A stretch of DNA of 64,000 nt from Candidatus Kapaibacterium sp. (GCA_026003495.1 BPHK01000001.1:1641703-1705702); one strand, 5' to 3'. Positions 8,687-18,500 are shown, counted from the first letter of the stretch. Numbers and translations are program-made. The notes: generated by a model not told the origin, from the sequence alone.

Positions 8687-9665
8687 CGACGCGCCCAATA
8701 ACGCAGCTCTGTTCGTCTGCGGTCAGGGCGAGGACCGTCTGCGCATGTTCTGGGCGGACAACCAGCACCATGCCGATACCGAGATTGAAGACCCGCCGCA
8801 TTTCGTCAGTGCTGACGTTCCCGCAACGCTCGATCAAGCGGAAGATTGGCGGGACCTCCCATTCCCCCCACGCAATGTCGAGTGCCAGCCCCTTCGGAAG
8901 AATGCGCCGCGTGTTGCCCTCGATACCGCCGCCAGTGATGTGTGCAATTCCCACAAGGAGCTTTTTCTCCAGCAGTGGTTGGACACTCCGAAGGTACGAG
9001 CGATGAATTTCCAGCAGCGCAGAACCGAGCGTTGCATCCAACTCTGGAATGAACTCGTCGAGCCGATACTGCTCCAGCAGAACCGCGCGCGCAAGCGAAT
9101 AGCCATTTGTGTGAAGACCACTCGACCGAAGACCGATGAGCACATCTCCTGCTGCGATGCTGCGCCCGTCAACGATGGCATCCTTTTCGACGACGCCGAC
9201 GATCGTGCCGGCAAGGTCATAGTCACCCTCAGCGTAGAGGCTCGGCAGTTCTGCCGTCTCGCCGCCGATGAGTGCACAGCCATTTTCGCGGCAGGCAGCA
9301 ACAAGACCTGCAATCACCTGCTCGGCAACAGCGACGTCGAGTTTCCCCGTAGCGAAATAGTCCAGAAAGAACAGCGGACGCGCTCCGCAGGCGAGGATAT
9401 CGTTGACGCAGTGGTTGACCAGATCTCGCCCGATCGTCGAATGAACATTCATCGCAATGGCGATCTTCAGCTTGGTCCCGACCCCATCGGTGCTACTGAC
9501 GAGTACTGGATGCCGCAGTTCCTCGAAGCGTGCGTCGTAGAGTGCACCAAAGTGACCAACGTCGGCAAGAACACGCCGATCGAACGTCGAGCGGACAAGC
9601 GGCTTGATACGGGCGACCAGCTCATCGCCCGCGGCGATGTTGACACCAGCGGTTGAGTAGTCCAT
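8676..9665 (-). CDS. purM: Phosphoribosylformylglycinamidine cyclo-ligase PurM
   Basis: This 329-aa AIR synthetase makes 5-aminoimidazole ribonucleotide from FGAM with ATP, the fifth step of purine synthesis. Family motifs are clear: LVSSTDGVGTKLKIA near residue 55, the DLVNHCVNDILACGARPLFF block, GGETAELPSLY, and the C-terminal AHITGGGIEGNTRRILP. Length and domain order are normal. The frame is open upstream of 9665, but the ATG there gives the family start (MDYSTAGV) and lies 28 nt downstream of a perfect -7-like element. It stands alone rather than next to other purine genes; purN is about 11 kb away on the same strand. Confidence 0.97.
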   Translation of the reverse strand: MDYSTAGVNIAAGDELVARIKPLVRSTFDRRVLADVGHFGALYDARFEELRHPVLVSSTDGVGTKLKIAIAMNVHSTIGRDLVNHCVNDILACGARPLFFLDYFATGKLDVAVAEQVIAGLVAACRENGCALIGGETAELPSLYAEGDYDLAGTIVGVVEKDAIVDGRSIAAGDVLIGLRSSGLHTNGYSLARAVLLEQYRLDEFIPELDATLGSALLEIHRSYLRSVQPLLEKKLLVGIAHITGGGIEGNTRRILPKGLALDIAWGEWEVPPIFRLIERCGNVSTDEMRRVFNLGIGMVLVVRPEHAQTVLALTADEQSCVIGRVVSE

Positions 9666-9692
9666 CGTGGCTGATTGCGCGGTGATATGACA

Positions 9693-9700
9693 CAAAGATA
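9693..9700 (-). promoter_or_regulatory. Bacteroidota-type -7 element (TATCTTTG) for purM
   Basis: On the minus strand the sequence reads TATCTTTG, an exact match to the TAnnTTTG consensus of Bacteroidota vegetative promoters. It lies 28 nt upstream of the purM start, inside an 86-bp gap. No matching TTG -33 element is obvious at the right distance. The position and the recurrence of the motif elsewhere in the window are the support. Confidence 0.5.
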
Positions 9701-9751
9701 CCGACTTTCTGCACGTGCACCGAGCGACGTCTGCTCTCTTGGAAGGGTAGG

Positions 9752-10558
9752 CTATTCCCGCACAGGCGCCCACTCGCGAGATATGCTTCGCTGAACAAGG
9801 AGTGCAGCGAGCCAATTGAGGAACCACTGCCAGAGGATTCGCCGGTATCCCCACCGGCGGTAGCGTCGCGGTGATTCGTACACGCGCAGCTCTGGAGGAA
9901 GCGCCACGCGAGTCCATCTCCGGGCGCGATGGAGGAACTCAAAATCCTCGCCTGCAGCAAGCGATGCGGCATACCCACCTGCTTGTTCGAAAAGCCACCG
10001 CCGCACAACGTGACATTCCCCGCGACCAACGCCAAGCCCAGCTGCTGCAGCAAGCCGGAGATACGCGTTGAAGCACCCATGCACGATGCGATCGCTCCAC
10101 CGACGCTCTGCCGGATGCACCTCTACCGGGCCGGCGAGTACTCCGTAGCGCACGTAGCGACCGCGCTCGGCAGTCCATTCTGCGATCGTCTGCCAAAAGC
10201 ACTGCCAATTGGCTGGCACGCAATCGGCATTGAGGAAAACAAGCGTCTGACCGCGCGCAAGGCACGCTCCAACGTTTCGCCCCTCTGCGATCGTCTGCTG
10301 GCGTGCAGCTGAATGCACCGCCACTACATCTGCATACGCGCGAGCAATCTCTACGGTGGCATCGTTGCTCCCGCCATCGCTGATGATCAGCTCGATGCCA
10401 AAGCGTTCGATTGTTGCATCGTCAAAACGAGCGAGCAATCGCGGAAGGGCTTTCTCCTCTTCTAACGTTGGAATGATGACGCTGATGCGAACCTGCTCGG
10501 ATCGAAGTCGCTGCGGCGAGCGCTCCCAGAGCAGAACGTCCGTTGGTAGTCGCCGCAT
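9752..10558 (-). CDS. Family 2 glycosyltransferase
   Basis: A 268-aa GT-A fold glycosyltransferase. The N-terminal strand ISVIIPTLEEEKALPRLL, the nucleotide-sugar loop ISDGGSNDATVEIA and the metal-binding FLNADCVP (in place of a strict DxD) are seen in order, followed by a GEDFEF motif near residue 205 that resembles the catalytic ED of family 2 enzymes. The C-terminus is rich in Arg and Trp with a hydrophobic stretch, suggesting membrane association. It follows the DUF2279 gene by 2 nt on the same strand and is likely in one operon with it. The acceptor is unknown; the set resembles rSAM-associated GT2 proteins, but no rSAM gene is near. Confidence 0.88.
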   Translation of the reverse strand: MRRLPTDVLLWERSPQRLRSEQVRISVIIPTLEEEKALPRLLARFDDATIERFGIELIISDGGSNDATVEIARAYADVVAVHSAARQQTIAEGRNVGACLARGQTLVFLNADCVPANWQCFWQTIAEWTAERGRYVRYGVLAGPVEVHPAERRWSDRIVHGCFNAYLRLAAAAGLGVGRGECHVVRRWLFEQAGGYAASLAAGEDFEFLHRARRWTRVALPPELRVYESPRRYRRWGYRRILWQWFLNWLAALLVQRSISREWAPVRE

Positions 10559-10560
10559 AG

Positions 10561-11688
10561 TCACAGACGTGCGCCTCCAAGTTGAATCTTGAACGGATAA
10601 AGCAGGTACACCCGTGGTGGGTGGTGCTCGCTCCATTCGAGCGTTGGCGTCGGCAGTTTGAAGTAGTTGAACGATTGTGCCAGCCAGTTGAGCACCGATC
10701 CTACTGGCTTACCGAGCAGTGGCTCGAAGTCTGGCAGCAGCTCGACCAAATCCACGTCGAGACTCAGGGCAATGCGCCGATCGGAATGGCCGTTGTTTCC
10801 CCCTAAGCCGCGAACACCGTAGCCAATCCCGAGCGCAAGCCACGGTGGTATCACGTGCTGCACAGGTTCCGGCAGCAGCGGACGCAGCTTTGCCGAAAGG
10901 AAGAACGTCGAACTGCTATAGTCATCAATGAACGTACGGCCTTCGGCACGCTCGGCTTCGCCATACCAATGCGCCGGCACATAGCTCCACTTGGGCGAAA
11001 AGTACTGCAGGAACGGTACTGACTGCTGCAAGAGGAAATAGCTCGCCCCGACAATGTTGAACGCTAAATCACTCGGACTAAACCCCCAATCCTTGCCAAC
11101 TCCATCTTCGAACTCGACGTAGCTTTGGTACACGATCCCCATCAGTGCACCATAGAGCATCGCATGCCGATGGTCCACACCGGCACCTTGGAGCAGCTCC
11201 CCAGAGTAGTAGGACATCACATATGCGCCATAGATGTGACCAAGTTTATCTACCCCGCGAGCATAGGAGCCATCTTCGATCACCCGAAATTCCGCGCGCT
11301 CGTTCCAAATCGTCGCTTTCTGGTAAAGGTGAAGCCCCACCATGATTCCGACGTAAATCGAGCCTGCTGCGCTCAACGTGTAAGGGTTGATGCGGCTTTC
11401 GCGTAACGGCGGTTGACCGTCAATCGTGTAGCGCTGATGACCGGCCCAGGTAAACTCGTGCCACGGAATCGTGCGTGGTACACCAAACGCCACTACAGTA
11501 TCATCCGATTGCGCCGTCAGCAGATCTCCAGGTACTGCTCCACCGCAATGCTTTGCACAGCTGGACGCAGGCAAGAGAGCCTCTCTGCTCTTGGTCCCTA
11601 CCACAGCTTCTTCCGCTGCATGCGATGAACTGCTCAGAGCAACCAACGCCAGAGAGACGACCCACCAGCACACCCGATCACAACTCAA
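10561..11688 (-). CDS. DUF2279 (YfiM-like) envelope protein
   Basis: A 375-aa exported protein with a signal peptide (WWVVSLALVALSSSSHA near the N-terminus). The central part DKLGHIYGAYVMSYYSGEL ... GKDWGFSPSDLAFNIVGA is the DUF2279 signature, a family predicted to be envelope lipoproteins or membrane-associated; here no lipobox cysteine is seen. The frame is open further upstream (a TTG at 11745), but a GGAGG sits nine nt before the TTG at 11688, and translation from there starts just before the hydrophobic segment, so that start is preferred; a GTG at 11673 is the alternative. It overlaps the AtuA-family stop by 11 nt. Its role is unknown. Confidence 0.75.
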   Translation of the reverse strand: MSCDRVCWWVVSLALVALSSSSHAAEEAVVGTKSREALLPASSCAKHCGGAVPGDLLTAQSDDTVVAFGVPRTIPWHEFTWAGHQRYTIDGQPPLRESRINPYTLSAAGSIYVGIMVGLHLYQKATIWNERAEFRVIEDGSYARGVDKLGHIYGAYVMSYYSGELLQGAGVDHRHAMLYGALMGIVYQSYVEFEDGVGKDWGFSPSDLAFNIVGASYFLLQQSVPFLQYFSPKWSYVPAHWYGEAERAEGRTFIDDYSSSTFFLSAKLRPLLPEPVQHVIPPWLALGIGYGVRGLGGNNGHSDRRIALSLDVDLVELLPDFEPLLGKPVGSVLNWLAQSFNYFKLPTPTLEWSEHHPPRVYLLYPFKIQLGGARL

Positions 11689-13036
11689 GGATGGAAACCT
11701 CCGGTGTAACGACGTCTTTAGGGATGAGTGTGGGGAAATACGCAACGACCTCGCTGGGTTTGGGTCGTCCTCCAGAAAAGCCGGTCACCCCAGGAGGGCC
11801 GGTCAAGATCAACGGTGCGATCTCTTTGCCGAACCGCTCGACTGCTGCGTAGTCATGCGATCGGACACCGATCCGTAGCATGACTTCCGGCGGGTCAACA
11901 GGCGGCGCCAGCGGCCCGTGACATGCGTTGTAGCCAACAAACTCCGTGCGGATTTCCTGAAATTGCAGCCCGAGCAACTCTAAGCGTCGCCGCAGAATTG
12001 CGTCGGCAGCCTGGGCGCGCTCGAGTGCCTTCGGTGCTGAGTACACCAGCGTTCCTACCGCAGTGTAACCGTCGGCATAACTGGCGCTGACCTTGTAGGT
12101 TGATGTTGCTGGCCGCCCTTCGATGCCAAAGACTGCAACGCGGTCGTTGCCTTCGTCGCGGAGTTGGATCGTCGTAAAATCTGCGACGCAGTCGGGTGTG
12201 ATGTACTCACGTGGATTGCCGATTTCGTAGAGGAGTTGCTCAGAGACAGTTTCGCGGGTAACCGCACCGCCGGTCCCTTCGTGCTTGGTGACGACGAATG
12301 TTCCGTCGGGATATGCCTCGATGATTGGAAAGCCGATCTCGGCAAGGTTTGGAAGCTGTTGCCATGCGCCGAGGAAGTTCCCGCCGGTCGCTTGTCCGCC
12401 GCACTCGTTGATATGCCCTGCCACCACACCTGCGGCGAGCTTGTTCCAATCATCCCACGCCCAGCCGAACTCATAAACCATCGGTGCAAGGGTCAACCCC
12501 GTATCGGTCACACGACCTGTGATAACAACCTGTGCGCCACGCGTGAGTGCTTCGACGACTGGGCCAGCGCCGAGATACACGTTCGCACTCAGCAGCCGAT
12601 CCCGCACCGACGCAAGAGGAATTCCAGTGTCCAAGTGGAGCATCGGGTGTCCTGCTGCCAAGAGTTCATCAATGCGGGGGAGAATATCATCGCCGGTCAC
12701 AATACCGATTCGCAGGCCGCTGATGCCGTGCTTGCGCGCCACCTCGAGCACTGCTTCCGCTGCAGCGCGTGGATTGACGCCGCCCGCATTTGTGATCACC
12801 CGTATGCCTCTGGAAACGACATCTTCGATGATCGCATCCATCGTCTCAACAAAATCGCGCGCATAGCCCCACGTTGGATTGCGCAGTTTCTGCTTCTGGA
12901 GGATGGACATTGTTACCTCTGCCAGGTAGTCCATCACAAGGTAGTCAATCGGTCCGCGGCGGACTTGCACGAGTGGTGCTGTGAGCAAATCGCCCCAGAA
13001 CCCTTGTCCCGATGCGATGCGAACGGAATGCTTCAT
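11678..13036 (-). CDS. AtuA-like (DUF1446) acyclic terpene utilization family protein
   Basis: A 452-aa protein of the DUF1446/AtuA family. The N-terminal part reads RIASGQGFWGDLLTAPLVQV, then ITNAGGVNPRAAAEAVLEVA, VVITGRVTDTGLTLAPMVYE and HINECGGQATGGNF, all conserved in AtuA homologues. In Pseudomonas AtuA belongs to the citronellol/geraniol (acyclic terpene) catabolic cluster, but its reaction has not been defined and the many homologues outside terpene degraders may act in branched acyl-CoA metabolism. No biotin carboxylase or acyl-CoA ligase partners are adjacent, so a terpene role is not supported here. It heads the run AtuA-DUF2279-GT2 and faces the RodZ-like gene across a 109-bp gap with a strong palindrome. 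Confidence 0.85.
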   Translation of the reverse strand: MKHSVRIASGQGFWGDLLTAPLVQVRRGPIDYLVMDYLAEVTMSILQKQKLRNPTWGYARDFVETMDAIIEDVVSRGIRVITNAGGVNPRAAAEAVLEVARKHGISGLRIGIVTGDDILPRIDELLAAGHPMLHLDTGIPLASVRDRLLSANVYLGAGPVVEALTRGAQVVITGRVTDTGLTLAPMVYEFGWAWDDWNKLAAGVVAGHINECGGQATGGNFLGAWQQLPNLAEIGFPIIEAYPDGTFVVTKHEGTGGAVTRETVSEQLLYEIGNPREYITPDCVADFTTIQLRDEGNDRVAVFGIEGRPATSTYKVSASYADGYTAVGTLVYSAPKALERAQAADAILRRRLELLGLQFQEIRTEFVGYNACHGPLAPPVDPPEVMLRIGVRSHDYAAVERFGKEIAPLILTGPPGVTGFSGGRPKPSEVVAYFPTLIPKDVVTPEVSILEL

Positions 13037-13090
13037 ACTTGGACGGAGAGAGCGTTGGAAAAAACACCACCTTTCGTGGCAGTACGTCTT

Positions 13091-13116
13091 GCACTATTGC
13101 AAATTTGCAACAGTGC
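13091..13116. promoter_or_regulatory. 26-bp interrupted palindrome, candidate operator
   Basis: In the divergent gap between the AtuA-like and RodZ-like genes, a perfect 14-bp palindrome (TTGCAAATTTGCAA, 13097-13110) is flanked on both sides, after one mismatched base, by the 5-bp arms GCACT (13091-13095) and AGTGC (13112-13116). Symmetry of this quality in the space between divergent starts (54 nt from one, 29 nt from the other) fits a dimeric repressor or activator site. It has no U-tract, so a terminator is unlikely. The regulator is unknown. Confidence 0.55.
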
Positions 13117-13145
13117 GTGCTACTTCCCAATTTGTCTTTCCCCAC

Positions 13146-14165
13146 ATGCCGATGGAAGATGACGCCCTGCATGTTGGAACACTTCTGCGTGCAAAGCGGA
13201 CCGAACTCGGCTTGAGCGTCAGCGACATCAGCCGACTGACAGGAATTCGCCCGGCGATTATCGAGGCAATTGAAGCAGGCTCGCTGGATGTAATGCCGCC
13301 AGTTTACATGCGCTCATTTCTCCGACGCTACGCACGTGCGCTGGGACTCGACGAGCGCTCGCTACCTTTCTCCAGTGTCGAGCCACACCCCCTCACCAGC
13401 AGGCGCACCACTACTCCACCGGCTGCATCATCCCAGAGGAAGCCAAACACTGCGCTTGCAGTCGTGATAGCCCTTGGGGTGCTGGGAGCTGCGGGATATC
13501 TGCTCTACCGCTCCACCGAGAGCAGTAATCAGCCACGACCGAATCTCGAGCAAGCGGAAGCTCCTGCTGAGACGATCCGCACCGCGCCGAGCCGTGGGCT
13601 TCTCGAATACTTCGGTGCGGCAACAAGTGACAGCATGCGACTGGAAGCAGTCGCTACCGATACCGTATGGATCAGCGTTACGATGGACGGTCGCCGCAGT
13701 GAACAAGTAACACTCCGCCCTGGGGAGCGACGGCAGTGGTACGCGCTCCAAGCGATCATCCTTTCGATCGGAAATGCAGGCGGCGTCGAACTCTACCGCA
13801 ACGGCGAACCACTTCCCGCACTGGGTCACCGCGGCGAAGCGGTCCGCTACGTCAAAATCACTCCGACGGAGGTCATCCCAAGCACAAGCAGTTGGACTCG
13901 CAAACGCGATTCCGTACTTGAAACGCTTTCGAAACGTCCAATGGCTACCACAACGCCATCATCACCGCAAGCAGCATCATCTCCAGCACACGCACCATCT
14001 CAGCAGCGCCCCCACCAGACAAACCAAGAACGACCTCCCACTCGGACTACCCAACAAACTCGTCGCCAAGAGTTACTCCGACGTGCACAACGGCAGCAGG
14101 AAATCACGCCCGTTGCCCCCAAAGCTCCACTGCCAACTCCGAACAACAAGCCATCCTCGCCGTAA
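13146..14165 (+). CDS. RodZ-like helix-turn-helix membrane protein
   Basis: A 339-aa single-pass membrane protein. Residues 10-66 form an Xre/Cro-like HTH_25 domain (LLRAKRTELGLSVSDISRLT, then VYMRSFLRRYARALGL), residues 102-121 are a transmembrane helix, and 165-240 resemble the DUF4115 periplasmic domain. The C-terminal about 90 residues are a low-complexity Thr/Pro/Gln tail. This is the architecture of RodZ, the protein that links MreB filaments to the cell-wall synthesis machinery in rods; in other species the HTH has been put to regulatory use. ATG 13146 is used (13152 is also possible). It converges with kdsD, 8 nt away. Confidence 0.8.
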   Translation: MPMEDDALHVGTLLRAKRTELGLSVSDISRLTGIRPAIIEAIEAGSLDVMPPVYMRSFLRRYARALGLDERSLPFSSVEPHPLTSRRTTTPPAASSQRKPNTALAVVIALGVLGAAGYLLYRSTESSNQPRPNLEQAEAPAETIRTAPSRGLLEYFGAATSDSMRLEAVATDTVWISVTMDGRRSEQVTLRPGERRQWYALQAIILSIGNAGGVELYRNGEPLPALGHRGEAVRYVKITPTEVIPSTSSWTRKRDSVLETLSKRPMATTTPSSPQAASSPAHAPSQQRPHQTNQERPPTRTTQQTRRQELLRRAQRQQEITPVAPKAPLPTPNNKPSSP

Positions 14166-14173
14166 CGTTTTCC

Positions 14174-15160
14174 TCAGAGCGTCGAGCGGATGATGTCGTG
14201 GATTCGGACAACTCCAAGACACTCCCCCTCTGAACCGACGACGGGGAGAACACCAATCTGTCGCTGACGTCGCTCCATTGTAGCGAGCGCTTCCCCAAGC
14301 AGTGCCTCTGGGTGGATCGTGATTGGATTGGGTGTCATCACGTCGGCAGCACTGATAGGACGGATATCCTCATACCGCTCGAGCGAGCGACGCACATCGC
14401 CATCGGTGATGATGCCGCAGAGTTTATCGCCATCGAGTACGCAGACGCAGCCAAGCCCTTTCCGACTAATCTCGATAATCGCTTCGCGAAAAGACGCTGA
14501 CAGAGCAATGCGAGGGATTGCATCCCCTTTTGCCATCACATCGGAAACTCGCAGTGTAAGGTTCCGTCCGAGCTGCCCCATCGGATGGGAGCGCGCGTAG
14601 TCGCTGATCGTAAAGCCCTTTGCTTGCATGAGGACGAGCGCAAGTGCATCGCCCAATGCCAACGCAGCTGTTGTACTGGCACTCGGCACTGCATCCCATG
14701 GGCAGGCTTCTTGTTCGACGTGTGCATCGAGCACAACTTCTGCAGCGCTCGCGATGTGACCATTTGTGCTGCCGGTGATAGCAATGATCGGCAGACCACG
14801 CTGCTTGAGGTATGGGAGAAGTGCGACAAGCTCGGCAGTTGTTCCGCTGCGGGAGAGCACGATTGCAACGTCGCGATCGGACAGCACGCCAATATCACCG
14901 TGCAGCGCTTCGACCGGGTGCAGGAACAGCGCAGGCGATCCGACACTCGAAAGCGTCGAGGCAATTTTCTGCGCAATGATGCCGGATTTGCCAATCCCAC
15001 TGACGACAATAAGCCGCGCCCCGAGGAGCAATTCGATTGCACGAGCAAAACTCTCACCGACGCTATCGGCAAGACGTGCTACTGCGGCGGCTTCGATCCG
15101 AAGGATACGGCGAGCTTCCTCGATACGCTCGTTTGCTGTCATCACGTGTGCTCGAATCAT
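14174..15160 (-). CDS. kdsD: D-arabinose-5-phosphate isomerase KdsD/KpsF
   Basis: A 328-aa SIS + two-CBS protein that interconverts ribulose 5-phosphate and arabinose 5-phosphate, the first step to Kdo of LPS. The SIS domain (about residues 40-170) shows VVSGIGKSGIIAQKIAST, the HPVEALHGDIG loop with the catalytic His/Glu region and IVLSRSGTTAELV; two CBS domains fill residues about 205-328 (SDVMAKGDAIPRI and ADVMTPNPITIHP). The ATG at 15160 overlaps the HIT stop as ATGA; an ATG at 15142 is equally good by family alignment. With msbA at 30 kb it indicates a genuine LPS outer membrane. Confidence 0.93.
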   Translation of the reverse strand: MIRAHVMTANERIEEARRILRIEAAAVARLADSVGESFARAIELLLGARLIVVSGIGKSGIIAQKIASTLSSVGSPALFLHPVEALHGDIGVLSDRDVAIVLSRSGTTAELVALLPYLKQRGLPIIAITGSTNGHIASAAEVVLDAHVEQEACPWDAVPSASTTAALALGDALALVLMQAKGFTISDYARSHPMGQLGRNLTLRVSDVMAKGDAIPRIALSASFREAIIEISRKGLGCVCVLDGDKLCGIITDGDVRRSLERYEDIRPISAADVMTPNPITIHPEALLGEALATMERRQRQIGVLPVVGSEGECLGVVRIHDIIRSTL

Positions 15161-15501
15161 CCCGGCGGCCAACTCATCGGACGTCCGCCGAGCAAATGGC
15201 AGTGGAGGTGGAAAACCGTTTGCCCTGCTTCGCTGTTGGTGTTGATCACCAAGCGATACCCCCGGTCAGCAATATTCTCTTGGTGTGCCAAACGCTGCGC
15301 GGTAAGGAGAATGTGCCCAAGCAGCTCCCGATCCTCCTCAGTTGCATCGTTGAGCGTGGCAATCGGCTTTTTCGGCACGATGAGAATGTGCACTGGCGCT
15401 TGCGGAGCAATGTCGCGGAAGGCGATAACACGTTCGTCTTCGTAGACGATCGTTGCAGGTATTTCTCGGCGGATGATCTTCGAAAAAATGCTCTCGCTCA
15501 T
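15157..15501 (-). CDS. HIT-family (HINT-like) nucleotide hydrolase
   Basis: A complete 114-aa histidine triad protein. The active site is H98-L-H100-C-H102-L-L near the C-terminus, preceded by the conserved APVHILIVPKKPI strand; the N-terminus SIFSKIIRREIPATIVYEDE is typical of HINT/Hit1 proteins. These enzymes hydrolyse nucleoside phosphoramidates such as adenylyl-lysine adducts. It is translationally coupled to kdsD (ATGA). A -7-like TATTTTTG lies 29 nt upstream of its start, embedded in the tail of the preceding terminator. Confidence 0.95.
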   Translation of the reverse strand: MSESIFSKIIRREIPATIVYEDERVIAFRDIAPQAPVHILIVPKKPIATLNDATEEDRELLGHILLTAQRLAHQENIADRGYRLVINTNSEAGQTVFHLHCHLLGGRPMSWPPG

Positions 15502-15527
15502 ACGCGACAGTACGCAAATAGACGCTG

Positions 15528-15568
15528 CGCAAAAATAGGAAGGGCAGCGTCACTGGACGCTGCCCTTC
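15528..15568 (-). terminator. Rho-independent terminator of the 1567-aa secreted protein gene
   Basis: A perfect 13-bp stem (15539-15551 against 15556-15568) with a 4-nt loop lies 24 nt after the stop codon of the large minus-strand gene. Read on the minus strand it is followed by CTATTTTTGCGC, giving a short U-tract. It is among the strongest hairpins seen in the window. Confidence 0.85.
15530..15537 (-). promoter_or_regulatory. -7 element (TATTTTTG) for the HIT-kdsD operon
   Basis: Minus-strand TATTTTTG matches TAnnTTTG exactly and lies 29 nt upstream of the HIT start. The same bases form the U-tract of the terminator of the large gene immediately upstream, so one sequence may both end one transcript and start the next. 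Confidence 0.4.
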
Positions 15569-15592
15569 ACACATTCAGCACAACTCTGCGTG

Positions 15593-18500
15593 CTATCGCA
15601 CAAGCGACATCCGCTTGACCTCCACCCGATCGCCCGCCTTAAGGCGGCAGACGTACGTTCCGTTGGCAACCGGCTTGCCGCTGTTATCGGTGCCATCCCA
15701 ACGGATGGTCTTATACCCTGACTGCACCTGGCCACTGACGAGTGTCTTGACGACGTTACCGAGGACGTCAACCACTTCGAGCTCAACTGGTGTATTGACC
15801 GGCACTGTGTACGCGATCGTCGTCGAGCCGCTGAAGGGGTTTGGTGCATTTTGCTCGAGCGTAATGTCCGCTTGATCAGTGAAGTCAAAGCGGAGCGTGC
15901 CGCTGTAGCTGACCGACCCGTCCCGGCTGACTTGGCGCAGGCGGTACTCGTAGGCTTTCCCGCCACTTACGGTGCGATCGGTGTACGCGTAGCTGAGCGG
16001 CTTCGAGGACGTCCCGCTTGGAGCCTGCGTTGGGATGAACCCAAGTTCGCTCCACTCATCGGTACCAACAGTGCGGCGCTCGACGTAGAAGCCGTGGTTA
16101 TCGGTCTCCGAGGAGGTTTCCCACCAGAGATCTACGGCTTGAGGCCGCTTGGCGCCTTCGAAAAGCGTAATCTCAACTGGCGTGATCCGTACATACTTCC
16201 GCGGGCCGTACGTCCGATTGCCGAGGTACGGACGAATCATTGGCAGCCAGCTTCCTCGAGTAAAGCTTGCACCGTTGCCAATGTACCCACGGTAATCGAG
16301 GAAATTGTACGCGACGTTCCCAATCGTTGGGACGAATTGGGCCCACTGTCCACTACCGACGGAGTTTTCGAAGACGAACTTGTTGTCGTTGATGAGAGCG
16401 CCGGTCCGTGTTTTAATTCGGAATGACTTGTCGATAAGGAGGTTGTAGTTATTTGCACCAGGGACAGGAGCTGCGTTGAAGTTCCCAAGTTGGATACCCA
16501 TTCGCTGGGAGGTTGCTCCAAGCTCAAAGCCAACCGAACTAAGTTGAGCGACAGATGCCCAATACGTACCGGGTGGGAGGACAACGGGTTGGGGAAGTAG
16601 GTACGTTGTGTACTCATTGTACTTGACATCACCCGACGCGTCCATCCCACGGAAGGCGCGAAGGACACTTGCCTGAATCGGGTTGCCTGCCGGTACACCT
16701 CCCTGATCTTGGTAAATCGCAAATCGAATGTTATCGGTGTTCGAGTTCAACGATCCGAACCATGCCTGGTACCCGAAGACAGTGTCTTGGGTCGTCAATT
16801 CAAACTTCATCGCAATTTGACCGGACCCATTTCCACCATCGGCACCAAATGCGGTTGCAACCGTGTATGCAGCAGACTGGAATCCGAGTAGATTGAGGCC
16901 CTTGCCGAACAGTGGTGGACTGAGGAAATTCGGTACATCGTTTTGCGCGTCTTGGTCATGGTATGAGAATGCCGGACCAAAACGCATGCGAAACTCACTA
17001 TAGGTTGAATCATTGAGCGGCTCAAGGTCGCCACCAGGGTACTTGACAGTCGCTGCGATGATATAGCGATCGTCCGTCGAACGAGCCGACAACCGTGCAT
17101 TCCATGAAGGCATGGTCATTTCTCGGTCCTGATTGCCTGAGATGAATGGAATGACAACCGAACGATCATACACATAGCGACGATCGAGATCCGGGTTTTC
17201 CGCCTCTGCTGGATCAGCAATCATCACACGAACAGGAAATGCCTGCGCGGCAAGACCGGTGTTGTTGCTGATTTTGACGCGTATCGGAATCCGCTGCGCC
17301 TGGCTTGCAGGTGTGACTCGATATGGCCATGTCGCCAAAACACTGACGACTTCGAGGTCGGTAACTTCCGTTGGGAAGAGGATACGGATGTTCTTGATGA
17401 AGAAGGGATCTTCATCATCATCCGGGCCGCCGAGCCATGTTCCGTTTGCAGTGCGTGCCATGACTCTGAACCGGAAGCGGAAATTCTTTGCACCTTCATT
17501 CGGAGCGTTGATGAAGGTGTCAGGTATTGGAATATACACCTTGCGCCATTCGAAGTCTTTTCCATCGTCGTAGGGATCAACAACATAGCCTTGTGCGCGG
17601 GTAAGAGGCGTGTCTTTATCGACTGGGTGAAAACCTCGCCGATAACCACCCCCACCCCAAACACTCCAGGCCGGATTATCAGTTATTGCAGACTGGTTGC
17701 AGCAGCGCGGGTGCCAATTCCATTCAAATGCGGGAGCACCAGGTACCTGTGATACAACGATGTTGTTGATTTGATCACGGCTTGGCCGTGCAAATTCTAT
17801 GCGGAGAACATCTTGGAAGTCATCTCCTGTGGTTCTTGGCGCAACAACACCACCGGTTGGACCAAGGTCGAAGTATGCGACACGTGGTTCTGGGCCTAAC
17901 ATGCGCGATGCTGCCCAATCACGTGGGTAATCAGCTTGCTTGACTGCTCGGTGGAAGGCAAATGAGAGAACAGCACCTTTTCGATCGCGTAGGTCTATCG
18001 GGAATGAACGAAGTTCATCTCCGCCTGGCTGCTGTGGAGGTTCGGCGCCATCAATGATCCGATCAAGCCGTATCACTGGAGTATTGAGTCGGAAGAATGG
18101 ATTGTTGGCTGCTGGGAATTCACCTCGTGGTGGTGGAGGATTGTTGGTGGATTCGTTCCCGTCGACAACCTCACCACCGATGTTGACAAATTTGAGAACA
18201 GAAGGAATCGCATTCCCACCGACGACATGATACTCTCGGACGTCCTCGTTCAATTGTGAAAGACGCCGCATGACGAACAATCGGAACTTCACGGTATCAT
18301 CAAATGGCCACATATCCTTGTAGCCAATACCGTTGGAGTCAACTGGTACAGCGATGACATAGGCGGTGAAACGTCCTATTTGGTCATCAATGAACTCGTT
18401 TGGTTCAAATGGTGGGAATTGGACCTGAACGTACGCATAGGGTGGCACACCATTGAGCGACGGTGCTGGACTTGTAGCTGTAAAGACTGGTGGTTGACTT

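Noticed and set aside
8601..9656. 351-aa open frame on the plus strand
   Set aside because: Antisense of purM, whose motifs are unmistakable; its open state follows from the codon bias of the true gene.
12164..13145. Plus-strand open frame reaching 13162
   Set aside because: Antisense of the AtuA-family gene, with low-complexity, Cys/His-rich composition.
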